Shown one piece after another: positions 1-11,010 of a stretch of 64,000 nt of DNA (position 1 is its first letter; every line of letters starts with the position of its first letter). The translations under genes and the position numbers were made by a program. Source of the stretch: Amblyomma americanum (lineage: Eukaryota; Arthropoda; Arachnida; Ixodida; Ixodidae); contig NC_135505.1 in assembly GCF_052857255.1 (NCBI RefSeq), positions 66,142,149 to 66,206,148 of the forward strand, in the 5' to 3' direction. The notes under the pieces are model-generated. The model did no database searches. It worked only from the letters and a program-made list of their open reading frames with translations, and was not told the DNA's origin.

Positions 1-660
1 GATTTTAGAGAATACTCGTCGCTGTCGTTGGTTTCCTCGACGGGCGTTAAGACGGCTGGCGTGACGGTTAACAAATGTGTTCTCCTGTTGCTGTATTAGT
101 TGCATCAGCTCTTTCGCGTGCATTCTTTTTTATCTTTACACTCTCAGAACAAATACACCGGCATGTTGCGAATTGATTTTAGTCTTTGCAGGATTAAAGA
201 TCGCTGCTGTATTTAGGTCTCTCGCTGTCTCCGAGTGCCACGTACGGCAGACAGCAGGTTTAATGTCACGTATGTGTTTTCGTGTTGCAGTGCATATTAG
301 CCGTATCGCATTTCGCGCATATTGATTACAGTCTTTCGTATTCTTTCTTATGTTTACAGGACCGTCTGGACGAGCACGTTCGAGGAGCATGTACAGTTGA
401 GCATCAATAATAAAAGAATAATCGCATATCTCTTTAGCGTCGTCTTCGGAGAGCGGCCCCCTCTGCTACAAGTAGACTGACCGATAGGCACATCCACCAG
501 TCCGGTTTACGCGCGAAGTCATTGCAGAAGAAATGTGTAAACTTGTTGAAAACACGTTTTTAATTATCGTTATTGCTCAGTTTGTGAAAAATAGTAGTAC
601 AACTGTTCATAAGCTTTAGTTATATTATTATGCCGCGAGGCGGCGTGAGCAGTAGGCAAG
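1..660. other. unassigned flank with one weak terminal-exon candidate
   Basis: No protein family is recognisable. On the plus strand a 3' splice-site-like run ends at 358-359. It is followed by an open stretch 360-407 (16 codons), two consecutive stops from 408, and an overlapping AATAAA at 409-414. This could be the last exon of a host gene entering from outside the window, but such short combinations arise by chance. Confidence in a real exon is low. Confidence 0.2.
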
Positions 661-723
661 TTCCAATACATGGACATGTAGACTGCTTCCTAGACGTCTT
701 GTTAGACGTCTAGAGTATTGGAA
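661..723. repeat. short interrupted hairpin
   Basis: An inner inverted repeat of 10 bp (690-699 and 704-713, core AGACGTCT) with a 4-base loop sits inside an outer 8-bp pair (661-668 and 716-723). It lies about 130 bp upstream of a gypsy integrase fragment. It could be a remnant of a foldback element or a chance structure; nothing indicates function. Confidence 0.4.
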
Positions 724-854
724 CGCAGCCCCAGTTTCTCCACTTTTTTCCTTGTGTTCGGTCGCCCCCCTACCTTCACTCTCGAAGCTTCTTTCTTCTC
801 TGCCCCCACAACCTCTTCCGGCCTTTCCTATGACTAATTTACTTCCCGTCTTGC

Positions 855-1169
855 CTACTGTCGCATCATTGCCCGCCTGAACACTGACGCCTGCCAAGCC
901 TCCCGGAAAAAGCCTATGACTTCAAACACCGTGGAGTGCGTTTCTTCCCTGGTGATGAAGTGTTGCTGTGGACTCCTGTGCGTACCCCCGGATTGTGGGA
1001 AAAATTTCTCAGCCGCTTTATTGGTCCGTACACTGTACTCGAACAAACGTCCCCCGTGAACTATCGCGTTGCTCCTGTCCATCCTGCCCATGACCGGCGT
1101 TGTCGCGGTGGAGATATTGTTCATGTGTCGCGCTTAAATCCTTTCACCCGTCGCCCTACTTCCCTCTAA
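855..1169 (+). pseudogene. Ty3/gypsy integrase C-terminal fragment
   Basis: The open stretch reads as the C-terminal tail of a Ty3/gypsy integrase: the SH3-like segment with PGDEVLLWTP, then a GPY motif (FIGPYTVLE) and a terminal DIVHVSRLNPF-type motif before the stop at 1167-1169. In the element this tail follows the DDE catalytic core and helps integrase bind DNA. Upstream similarity (RIIARLN...) continues but shifts frame near 909, so this is a decayed piece and the catalytic core is absent. It resembles the integrase tail of the large element ending at 53,112, which suggests the same lineage, although the LTRs differ. The gene stops about 40 bp before a purine-rich tract and an LTR, as expected for the 3' end of pol. 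Confidence 0.8.
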
Positions 1170-1211
1170 CGTGCGCCCGGGACGGTCGCTTTCGCCCATA
1201 GGGGGAGAAAG

Positions 1212-1354
1212 TGTGAGCACAGTGCGTTACCCTCGTCTTCAGCTGTGAATATTCATCATCTCGCATCTTCGTCTTTTGAGGAGTGGCCGCCATATTTGCC
1301 AGCGGGAATAAAGAGCTCGCTTGGTCCACAGTCTCACAATAGATACATGTAACA
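1212..1354 (+). repeat. 3' LTR of a degraded Ty3/gypsy element
   Basis: A polypurine tract (about 1199-1211, AGGGGGAGAAAG) is followed directly by TGTGAGCAC, a typical LTR 5' end. An AATAAA lies at 1307-1312. The end at ...GTAACA (about 1354) was chosen as the nearest CA after the poly(A) signal, giving a short LTR of about 143 bp. The left partner LTR is not in the window, so the end is approximate. Confidence 0.55.
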
Positions 1355-2144
1355 CAGACAGATGCTTATTTGCTCCTTCCTGCATGATCGGCTAGGTTTA
1401 TAGGCATAATTATCTATTCACATTTCTGTGGTTACGACAGTACAATTCTTGCATGCATTCAAAGCACAATAACAAAGCTTATTTCAGTTCTTTGACGGGA
1501 AAGAACCCCACTGCACAGGGTTGCAATTATTGCTCTCTTGTCCTCGTCCCGAAAGCTGTGTGTGCACACATAGGGAGCTGCGCCTAGTTGCACGGTATGT
1601 CTGGCTGAGCTGACCTGCATGCACTGGAACACAATTAAGCAGTACAGCATAACGAAATACCGGCAAGCGAAGTAAAAAAGTGAGCGCTACCAAGTGAGAG
1701 GGAAAGAAGAGGTGAACGGGGTGCGGTTGGAAACGGTTCCTTGAAAATGATAGCCGGCGTTAGAGAGCTTAAAGTAAGAGTAGGTAACAACGAATGATAA
1801 TAAAAGAAACGGATGAAAGGTGAGTGGCTAGGCAGGGGAGTCTGGTGAATGAAATATTCAAGAGGCGATATGTAGCACTAGAAAGGTCTGCATATTTTTT
1901 CTCTTTTTTTCCTCCGATAATGTTCAAGACCTAAAAGATAGTGAATTAGGAATGCCTGTCTATATTCATGGCATTCCTAATCCAGGAAATGAAAACGTTA
2001 CAAGCATCACGAATTAGCATCTCCAAATATATAAAGGTATCTTACTTGTATTTCTGGGACTCATGCAATTCTTTCAAAATGGCGTGCGTCTTGGCAGCCG
2101 AAAAAAATTGACAGGAAAAATGCATTTTACAGTGCTGAATCATC

Positions 2145-4795
2145 ATCGTCATCAGTCCGACTATGCCCACTGCAGGGCGATGGCCTCTCCCATTTCTCTC
2201 CCGGCAAACTTCTTAATCTCGTCGGCGAGGGATGGAAGGAAGACCGGAGCGTCCTCTTTGAAACGGGGTAATTCCAGTTGCCACCATGCTCGGCATTTTT
2301 TTTAATTGTTCTTAACTTTTTTTTATAAACTGGTCTTAAAATTCATCATTTTCTTTAAAAACGTTCTCAATGCTACACTTATAATGTTTGTCACCTCAAT
2401 GATTGCGAGCCACCAAACTTCCAATCGCTTTTTGCTGACTTCCACCGCACATCTGTTTAGATCACTGTTATCTCTAAACCCTAAGGTCTCAAGGTGAGTG
2501 ACTGTGCCTGCATCGACATACGGAGGGATACCATTACACTGGGCTGTGAGCTGTTCAATTGCTTATAGAGGCTTACCACACACAGCATACGTGTCATCAT
2601 TGTTAAATTTCATTTTGTAACTGCGCTTTCTAAGACGTACTTATCAAGCTTCAAATAGCATGGCACTGCCTTTTGAGTTATCGTATAACTATTCCTTTCT
2701 TGCCTGCCTTTTATGGTATCGGTACAGTTATCAAGACGGTTCTTTTCTAATTAATTATTTGTCCACTTGTCCTGCATACTTACTGCTCAGTTCCCTAGTT
2801 TTTTTTCGTGATTAGTTGTCAACGTTGTTTCTGTATAAGTTTTTAAATACAGTCAGCTGCCAACTGTTATCGCCAAATGTCTAAAAGCGTTTTACACATA
2901 ATTTACTCAGAGCTTCTTATGCTTCGAACAATTCCTAGCCCATATGTTCATTTACCCATACCCCGACATATTGGTGTTCGGAACTCTGGATATTTTACGG
3001 CCTTGTATTGTAAGCACCGATCAGTGGTATCGTTGAAAATCATCACACCCGACTTATTTGCGCTAAAACTTAAGCCTACAGCGTCGTCTTCATCTCCACA
3101 ACAATTAACCGAAGCTTGCAAATCTTCCTCGCTATCTACTAAAAGTGCAATACCTTGGGAGCCGTTGCTCAACGATGTTCGCGCCTGCTGTGTATGACAG
3201 ATTATAACATACATTACTTCCTTTACACATTTATCATAGAAAGCGTGAACAGGTGCAGTCATACTTTTTATACCTTCCCATGTAATTTCAACTTTATTAG
3301 ATTGGTACGCTCACAGAAGTGTAGCATTAACATCCCGTTACAATCTATGTATCGGCGCATATACTTGCTCTGGTCGTTTATGTCACCTAGGAGAATAATA
3401 TCGCCACCGTCTACAAACTGCTTTATATCGTCATTCAGACATCCTTCTTTTCTTGCCTTTATTTGTTTCCTGTCCTTAAAACTGGTACTCCTAGCCATGT
3501 CCTTTTACTGGCAATTGTTCCTGATACCCATAGTTGTTCATTGATATTTGATTATACTCTTTGCGTATCCGTTCCCGGTGAATGGGGTTCGTGCACCATG
3601 AACTCTGAGATACAGTTCACGAATAGCTGAGCGCCCGGCAACAGAAGCGCATTTAGTCTCGACAGCCAGAGAGCTCGAGCCGCGCGCCCGCACGTCGTCT
3701 TTAATTTCTTCGTCTGCCATGGAGGAGAAAACAGGCCTGTCAACATTGTTCACTACACCGTATATATCAGCATATCATCCCCCCCCCCCCCGCTCGTTTC
3801 TTCGTTGTTGTTTTGTTGCACCCTTCCCAAACGTAGCTATCAATAAACTGTGGATTCTTTAGATACCTAAGTTGTGTTTCCCACCGCTCGTACTTCCGTA
3901 TTTCATTATCCTTTAACTGCGGTTCTATTTGTAACCAAATGGCTCTTCACTCCTTGCACGTCTATGCAACTAATACACGTGCTAAATTTCTTTTCCAGCA
4001 GTTTCCTATTACGGCCTCTTAGTAGTTATATCGTTGTCGTCAGCCGCTATCATTACAATTTCTTCTCCGCTTTCACTTGCCCTTTCGCCCTGAGCCGCAT
4101 TGCAACCATTAAAAGAGACGCTACCAGGCCTGCGAGGCGCCCTGGTCCTGCTCTTCCACTAACATGTAGATGCCATCTTGTGTCAACACTCTGCCAATGC
4201 CTCCTTCACGCAGTTCTCTATTTGTCTCTCCCTCTTCCTTATCGCCTAACTTCCTTCCTTCCTTAACTTCCTTATCGCTCGATTTACACCGTTCCGTCAT
4301 TGCTCCTCCGCTACTGTCCTCTGGTGCTGTCTTTGCTCCACGATCTTCACTTGCTGTGCTGTCGTCTGCTCTCTCAGCTAATATTTCCAACACTGTGCCG
4401 AATCACCATTCAGGAAATCATTTAGCCCCGCTGTTACCACTACCCAATTGCGCCTTGAAAGATTACCTGAAAATTCGCTTTTCGTTTCTCTCAGCGCTGC
4501 GTCCATAATCCTCCCAGGAAACATGCTGACAAAAACCCCCTATCACCGTTTGTGCGCTCCATTGTTGCTATTCTGTACCACCATAAGTGTGAGTCAGGAA
4601 TGAACAGCGATAAGCATTAGGGTAGGTTCCCCTCCTTACTAACTTCGGTATTCTGCGCCCTCTTATCTGTGACTCTGACCTCATTCCTTGAGAATCAATT
4701 GTTTCCCTTCTCTCCATCACCTCCAGAATTCCTTCCCTTCATCTGTGAATAGCTGTTCCCATAGAAACCTGCTTGTCCTACTTTCTTGTTGTTGC
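2145..4795 (-). pseudogene. internally deleted EN-type LINE, copy A
   Basis: On the minus strand the element starts near 4,795 (AAGAAAGTAGG). It carries an ORF1-like charged stretch (4,393-4,121), an apurinic-endonuclease fragment with a GDINDQ motif and the following CERTN (3,498-3,268), then jumps into the reverse transcriptase palm region (IALLVDSEEDLQ, 3,262-2,948). The 3' end near 2,145-2,230 reads FAGRE...ALQW and a stop, like copy B. Everything between the endonuclease C-terminus and the RT palm is missing, including the first RT motifs. Stops and frameshifts are frequent. Bases 3,538-3,780 form an extra GC-rich insertion not present in copies B and C. LINEs of this kind insert copies by target-primed reverse transcription; this copy cannot code for an active enzyme. 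Confidence 0.7.
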
Positions 4796-5290
4796 CTAGG
4801 CCACCGGTTATCACTGGCCATGCTTCACCTAACTTTATCCTGCCCCGTTGTATGCTTATCTTTTATTGGAATCCATTTGATCATCCCTTAAGGACAAGCG
4901 GTTATCTTGCCTTGCCCTCACCTGCGGAGCCCAATCCCATTTTTTCCTCTTGATTTGGACCTTAGGATGTAATGAAGCCGAGTTTTTTTCTCTTACCCAA
5001 TCTGCCTGCTTTCGGTCTCTTCAGGTTACATCTATTACTGTTTTTACTATAGCGAAATACTGCGTATCGCCTCTTTATCGGTTCTTGCAGCCTGCTCTCT
5101 GCCTATCCATTATCTTCTCAAACCGTTCGGTTTATTTTACTATCGTTTAACCATATCAACTTTCGCCTTAAGTTCTGCCCCGTATGCTATTATTTCTGAG
5201 AAACTCTCCCCTTTTACACTCCCTCCCCATCTTCTTTGGATGTTTCTCTGCGGTCTTCTTTTTTTACTTAACTTCCCGTTATTTTGTTCG
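4796..5290 (-). pseudogene. LINE reverse transcriptase C-terminal fragment
   Basis: Translated on the minus strand, the segment contains a broken form of the motif series KKW-WA---R--DNR--LR-----WIP that is common at the C-terminus of RTE-like reverse transcriptases. It ends exactly where LINE copy A begins. The same RT tail with the same junction lies before copy C (38,180-38,420), so the two pieces travel together. Several stops make it non-coding. Confidence 0.5.
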
Positions 5291-5679
5291 AACTTACTCC
5301 TCAATTGTATCATACAGAATTGCCTATCCAGATCAGGACAACAAGTCGTACACTCCCCCCTGTCGCCGCTCCTCTAATGTGGCCACACAGCTTTTAAATC
5401 ATGTCGTGCTTGCCTGTCGGGGCACACCACTTACAAATCGAGCACCACATTTTTGTACGTCTGTGTTTTTTTGGGTTTATTGGCTGAACTCTTACAGCAG
5501 AACAAAGGCGAGCGTCAGCCGCTACTGAGGACAGAACTGCTCAGACAGACATATAATATGGTGGAGCTGCCATAAAAAGAATGTAAACCAATAAGCTCCT
5601 GCCTGCACCACTGACGTATAACAGGCTTGACCCAATCGTAAAATAAATGAAAAGGCCCGAAGGCAATCCATTGTTTTGC

Positions 5680-7000
5680 CACCCGTAGGTGGAAAAATAA
5701 CAGAAAAGGGGGGAAATGCTACAAGCGACCCATCGCCGGGGGAGCGGTCCCGGGGAGACTCCCCTGATCTCCCCTAGGACGTAGCGGAGGGGGGGGGTAA
5801 TAGGGTATGGGAAATTGGAGTTGGGAAAGGGTTATGGGAATGGGGTGGGAATGGGGACAGCGAGATTTTGCTCTGATCCTTCGTTTGACATCGACTCCAT
5901 TTCTGGCCCGCCTGGCCAGGACAGGTAGGGCATCGAGCTTTTCCAATGGTGCGGCTCCCCCACGGGATGCACGACCACCCACTGGCTCCGACCGTCGGAG
6001 ACAGGAAAGGAAAAAAAAAATTCCTAACTTGGGGTCCGCAGCCACCTACTCCTCCACGATTTTAAGGGTTGGATCGGACCGGCCGGTTACTAGCCGTCGA
6101 CTGTGTTTCGCGGTTTTTCAGACTCCGGAAGTGTGTGTGGTGTGGTCCGGCCAACAGAGGCCCAGGTCGTCAGCCTATCGGCGCTTGGCCCTCGGCACCA
6201 TAACCCGGTAACCCTGGGGACCCACCTGTGCTACCTTCCAACCACCATGCACTTATTTCCTCCCCTTGCTTGCTCCACGCCTACTGAGGAGGGAGTATTC
6301 AAGGCCGGGCGCCCGGGCCACGAACCAAGAATCGGGCAAAGGGTGAGATAAGCCGGGCCTATTCCACCGGTACTCCACACATCGACGGTTTTCGCACTGG
6401 TCCTACTGCACACCCTCTACATCGGCGTCCTCAGTGGTCCCCAAGACCGGGTCAGCCTCGGCGTCCGCAATATGCCACCCATCATAAGCGATCCGCAATG
6501 AGGCTGCTTCCCCGAGGACATCGATTCCGAGGAGCTCGGGCTGTCGGAACCCCCGCGCGGACCTGGCCTCTATGTAGCCAGAAACCGTGCGTCGGCACGC
6601 TACCGCGCGGACCTGACCTCTTCGTAGCCAGAAACCGAGCATTAGTAGCCGTGCACGTTCCCGTGAGCGGAGGTTTTTGACTTTGGCATTCCTTCCTACC
6701 GGATTTCGTGGGTCCAACCTGGTCTGCCTCCAGGCCTGCCTCCGCACAGACAACGGACCTCACGATTCGGCTGGCCCTCACAGCCGTGGGAGTCGCTGCA
6801 GCTCCCAAGAGGATGGGCCCCGGACAACCCATCCCCACCGCTGGCGTTGCACCGGAACAAAGCCTAGTAGCCGAAACTACACCGGCCCGTATCCGGCGGC
6901 AGGGGGGGGGGGGGGGCACGGGCAGGCCGCACAGTCGGATTCCCCCCCCTGCTCAGACAGACAGACAGAAAAACTTTATTGAACAAGTGAGTTTTAGACC
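5680..7000. other. GC-rich insertion in block A, no recognised gene
   Basis: This stretch is absent from blocks B and C at the equivalent place. It is GC-rich with homopolymer runs (poly-G near 5,790 and 6,902) and a tandem pair of about 37 bp (6,553-6,590 and 6,604-6,640). Open frames of 80-145 codons on both strands are compositional and match no family I know. At the right edge (about 6,953-6,985) the minus strand reads AATAAAG followed by T-rich and CTGT repeats, which looks like the 3' tail of a LINE. It may be the 5' untranslated part of an unidentified retrotransposon. Confidence 0.35.
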
Positions 7001-8484
7001 CAGCTGGGTCCCTGTTTCTGCCCTGTGTAACAACTCGAAGACCCTGCTGCCAGACGCGGATGTGGTTTTCTGCGGTGTTCCTGCATGAGTGACTGTTACG
7101 AAGTCGGTTCTTAAGACAGCTTTGCAGGTGACAATGAGCGCTCGTTGGCCTGTGTACTTTTGAAGTAAGGCTCACAGGGAGTCGATTCAGGAGACACGCT
7201 TTGTCAGACAGGCCGTGTTCGCCCCCTAATATTGCATAATAGGGACCCCGAGGTTTCTCAATTTGACAATTTAATAGGTCTGCCGTGGGGAATGGTTTTC
7301 GACAAATTTGTGTACACACTGTTTCTCCGTTTTCAGTCTCCAAATAAGCAAAGCTTGGCAGAGCGGGTGTGTTTTCTAAGCTGGCGGAGAGTGAATTTAC
7401 TTGTGCAGTATTGCATGCGGAAGACTTGTATTCTTTCTCATACGTTCGATATAGTATTTCCTCTCTTTAACGAGCTTTAATATAACGAACGTTGGGAGTT
7501 ACCCAATCGGCTCTTGTCCTCACTGAAAGCGGAGACAAATGGATTAATGAAGCAATTTTGGGGGAACCAATGCCTGGTCTCGGGAGGTGTATCTATGATG
7601 CAGTCATCTGTTTATGGTTTTCTCCTTTGTGTGCTTCCATTATTTTTTTTTTCAGTTTAGCTTAAAGTTCACTCCCGACGTTGACATCTAGTAAAGTGAT
7701 CCAAGAAGTCGAACAGAAATACGTTCTGCATACCTTTACAAACATCATTATTTTTTCATGTCAACAATCCGCACCGAGAGAGTGGCGAGAAAAGTAACAA
7801 TTCCAGACGTGTTTTCTGTATTTCCACCCTCCTCACCTCGGTGGTTTCTTTCTGCTCTGCTTCTGTATTTATTCTCAGATTTTCAGATATACTAGTTACT
7901 CCTCTTTAGCTGCTATCATGACTGGACAATATTCACACTAATCACCCTATCATCTTCCCAAGTCATGGCTTCTTCATCTTCACCGGCATTCCTCCTCGGA
8001 GTGAAGGCCTTATTTAAAACCTGCGTATGATGAACGCTTGGCCCAGATTAAGACGAGTACTCGAAACGTTGACAAGCACCCTGAGGCTATCCCCTACGCT
8101 GTAGACTTTGTGCGTCAAGAAAACATCCCCCTTCCCACTCTCAGTCAGGTAGTCAAGGAAGGGTAAGTACATCTGTAAAAAAAAAAAGATCTCCTCGGAG
8201 GCATCACCATGCATTTAAAAACTCCGCGCTTTATTTTCTTTATTATTGAGGATTGTGCTAAAACATTAGTCTATTATAAGAGTCAGATATCTTGGCAGGG
8301 AAGTCTGAGAGGTCCTGTTTCTTCTAGGCATTTCTGGGACGCTAGGAAAAGTAGTCAAGCTGTGCCATGGCCCTAAGAGGGCTACGGAGTAGCAGTTAGC
8401 TTTACCGATGGCGCCCATTTGGGATACCAGGTACATGAATTTCATTATAAACTCTTCTCTACGAGCAGTTTTGGCCGTGTCTGG

Positions 8485-8562
8485 GGTGAGAACTGAGTCC
8501 TTCACTCTACAGCAAAGGTATCTGGTGAGAACTGAGTCCTTTACTCTACAGCAAAGGTATCT
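8485..8562. repeat. 39-bp tandem duplication
   Basis: Units 8,485-8,523 and 8,524-8,562 are direct repeats differing at one base. The unit spans the stop-codon region of the 116-bp exon of block A (minus strand), so the exon's last codons and stop are present twice. Blocks B and C carry a single copy, so the duplication arose in block A. Confidence 0.9.
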
Positions 8563-8656
8563 TTTCTTGGAAGCGAGCGCTGGATAACGTCTCCTCGATA
8601 CACTCCCGTCCGCAGGCTTGAAAATAGCAGGACTTGAAATCTGCGCCGGCGTGCAG
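8541..8656 (-). pseudogene. terminal exon of unrecognised gene family, copy A
   Basis: On the minus strand a pyrimidine-rich 3' splice site (TTTCTTTTCCAG) ends at 8,657. The following 116 bp are open in phase 1 and end in TAA at 8,541-8,543. The peptide is basic: it begins with an alanine-arginine run and contains LLFS, LRTG and QRSLPRK. Copies B (10,895) and C (35,635) have exactly the same length, phase and stop position. Phase and order match the 5' splice site of the large exon found at 23,144 and 32,383, but no such exon lies upstream here, so this copy is orphaned. The protein family is not recognised. Confidence 0.5.
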
Positions 8657-8829
8657 CTGGAAAAGAAATGAACGAACGAACACTTCAGTAAACCGGCAAA
8701 GAAGTGCAAATAGCAGTCGCAAAAGAACACTGTCATGGTCTCGCATACTTTTCATATTAAATTCCATATGTCGGCTACCCCCTTGTGCTTATTTATTAAC
8801 TTCGATATCTCTGCTAATCACATTCTGTC

Positions 8830-9364
8830 ACCAGAATTTGACGTCCTCGTGCTTTGGCGTTTCTTTATCTGATATTTCGTATCCCGGTATAGCCTGGCAA
8901 TATGCTGTCGAACCGTCGTGCCGCCTACTTCTTCTCCGGACAGGACGTCATTGGAATCTGAACCTGGCACTCTTTAACGCTAGAACCTTATCCAGTGAGG
9001 CTAGCCTAGCAGTGCTGTTCTAGGAACTAGCGGGCATTAAATGGGATGTCATAGCGCTTAGTGAAGTTAGGAGGACTGGAAAGGCGTATACAGTACTAAT
9101 GGTCGGGCACATACAGTGCAATTGCGGATTAGCGGATCGACTAGAATTAAGTGTGGGATTACTCATTACTTAAGTTAACTTTCATAAGCGCAGAGGAGTT
9201 CGATAGTATTAACGAGAAGATGTCAGCTAGCGCAATTAGGCTGAAAATGAGGTACAAGCTGAAGGTGGTGCAGTCTTACGCGCCTACATCCAGCCATGAT
9301 GACAAGACCGTTGAGAGCTTCAATGAAGATGTCGAATCGGCAATGAACAAAGTAAAATCATAGT
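8830..9364 (+). pseudogene. RTE-like LINE endonuclease N-terminal fragment
   Basis: Broken reading frames give LNLALFNARTLSSE, then IKWDVIALSEVRR, GLADR and YKLKVVQSYAPTS. These are the N-terminal motifs of an exonuclease-endonuclease-phosphatase domain of a LINE ORF2, including the N of FNAR and the catalytic-region E of LSEVRR. In the element the domain nicks target DNA before reverse transcription. At least two frameshifts are needed to join the pieces, and the sequence stops before the second half of the domain. It lies in the spacer between inverted blocks A and B. Confidence 0.7.
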
Positions 9365-9369
9365 ACCAC

Positions 9370-10300
9370 GTACAACAGCAAGAAACAAAATCAAAATAAA
9401 ATTAATAACAATCTCGGGTCATCTAATAAAGGACAATGGGTTGTGTAAATGCCGTCATCAGAGCTAGTTAAAAATTTCAGTATCAATACGCAAACATTTC
9501 AGCTCTTCCGGCAAAACTAATACCAACGTAGATCGCGGCAACATGCACCACTTGTGGGCACTTGGAGCCCTTCAATCAATTGTCTTTCGGCTCATTTGTT
9601 GACCTTAGATATAACTCAAGTTCGTTCACGAAGAATCCTCAGGCAAAGCTGACTTAGCATGTTTGAGGAATAACCTGCAAGGTACCTCCGCCTTGCGGGC
9701 GGGTGTACGCATGCCACTTGAGGCCATATTTCAGCCGACAGATCCTTGAAGAGAACTGATGTCAGCGGAGTCGTACTGATAATGATCTACTCCTGCAATG
9801 CGATAGGAGAGAAAGCTCATGTTGTTGGCCATCTTTTCTAAAAAAATCAACTTAGTTGAAGATCTGGGCGGAAGGAGGTTTGACTGAAGGCTATGATATT
9901 TACGGAAAGTGGTGCGAATTGGTTCAAATATTCGCGATAATTTCACAGATAGCGCTCGACATTTTCAGAAGCTCACGCACAAGGACTTTATTCCGCTTTG
10001 AAGGGAGTAGGTGAACGGGCCCTCGATATTTAATCGATGCCTTGGGGTGTTTTGACGTTGTGATTGTGCTATTCTTTGAAAATTTGCTGGGCGCTATAAA
10101 ACCCCCATTTTCACCTCAAAAGATCTGTCGGAACGGTCTGCTTTTGAGTACGACTCGAGTTTTGTCACACGCTGACTTCGTTCACATAGCAAGGTGGTAT
10201 TTGTCCGCAAAATTAACTTCCAGCCGACGTCCTCGACACTTTTAAATTGGCAGCCCTTGCACAGAAGCCGGCATCCAATCTGCCACAGATCGCCATATTG
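9370..10300 (+). repeat. copy of the 5' flank of the unrecognised gene family
   Basis: This non-coding segment aligns by eye with 22,190-23,125, the region just upstream of exon copy 1. Examples are the shared stretches at 9,395-9,600 versus 22,205-22,400 and 10,080-10,200 versus 22,895-23,010. Its last 50 bp (CCACAGATCGCCATATTG) also match 32,330-32,355 upstream of exon copy 2. Here it runs straight into block B at about 10,300 with the large exon missing, so an exon-plus-intron deletion or a recombination junction is inferred. Confidence 0.6.
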
Positions 10301-10691
10301 CGTCGTCTTGGACTGCTAGCTTGCTAGTTAGTTGCACCCAGAGAATAAGCACTCAAACTTTCAATTTCACTTGAGGTGTGAAAATATGCGAACATAGATG
10401 TTGAAAGAGCAACTTGAGGTAACGCACTAACAACTACGTGAGTAGTCTTCATCAAAAATGTGTTTTCTGGGCGCTAGCTTAGAGACATGCCTAATAAAGT
10501 TCGTAAAATATAGAGACACGCCTGATTTTTTATTGGCAAGGGAATTACTCCAGTATACACTCATTATTGTGGTTATTTTTTGAGCATGACTGCAATTTTG
10601 ATGCATACAAACAAATTTTGGACCTCACTACTTTACGAAACCAGGATATGAGACATCGATATTGTCCTTTTCCGAAAGCTAATTAGAGTTC

Positions 10692-10807
10692 AACATGTGT
10701 TGCAGCGCGAACCACAAGAAGGGACGACGACAGACAGAGTGAAAAGAGCGCTCTTTTCACTCTGTCTGTCGTCGTCCCTTCTTGTGGTTCGCGCTGCAAC
10801 ACATGTT
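10692..10807. repeat. perfect 116-bp palindrome
   Basis: Bases 10,692-10,749 are the exact reverse complement of 10,750-10,807: 58-bp arms, no spacer and no mismatch on reading. The centre is GAGCGCTC. Block C lacks it at the equivalent site (about 35,585-35,610), and the surrounding unmatched sequence in B extends to about 10,838, so it is part of an insertion of roughly 150 bp. A foldback or MITE-type element is one possible origin; a palindromic assembly or cloning artefact is another. Confidence 0.9.
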
Positions 10808-10894
10808 AGATATGAACCAACTAGCCCGCCAAGCAACCATTCTGTAATTACAGTTCTTTCTAGGTGTACTGCAGACCTCATTCGTCTCTTCCAG

Positions 10895-11010
10895 CTGCAC
10901 GCCAGCGCTGTGTGGAAGTCCTACCATTTTCAATCCTGCGGACGGGAGAGCATCCAGGTGACGCCACCCAGCGCTCTCTTCCTAGAAAAGACACCTTTGC
11001 TGCAGAATGA
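10895..11010 (+). pseudogene. terminal exon of unrecognised gene family, copy B
   Basis: A 3' splice site (TTCGTCTCTTCCAG) ends at 10,894. The exon is 116 bp, open in phase 1, and stops with TGA at 11,008-11,010. Its peptide has an alanine-arginine start, FSILRTG and QRSLPRKDT, close to copies A and C. No large exon precedes it; the flank at 9,370-10,300 suggests it was deleted. Equal length, phase and stop in all three copies despite many indels in neighbouring DNA argue for past coding constraint. Function unknown. Confidence 0.5.

Larger units (their letters stand above)
1540..8770 (-). repeat. block A: inverted diverged copy of a large duplicated segment
   Basis: Read on the minus strand, this region repeats the order seen in block B (10,300-17,740) and in part in block C (35,190-39,570). 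The order is a 116-bp exon (8,541-8,656), a segment around 8,014-8,214, a segment around 7,010-7,490, an unassigned piece (5,320-5,560), the internally deleted LINE (4,795-2,145) and a shared 3' flank (2,060-1,540). Examples by eye: 11,340-11,500 matches the complement of 8,020-8,170, and 15,940-16,260 matches the complement of 1,740-2,040. Divergence is substantial with many indels, so the duplication is old. Between recognisable pieces I see no gene. Confidence 0.7.

Noticed and set aside
6482..6919. 145-codon open frame on the minus strand in GC-rich DNA
   Set aside because: Proline- and alanine-rich, overlapping open frames on other strands, no domain; explained by base composition.
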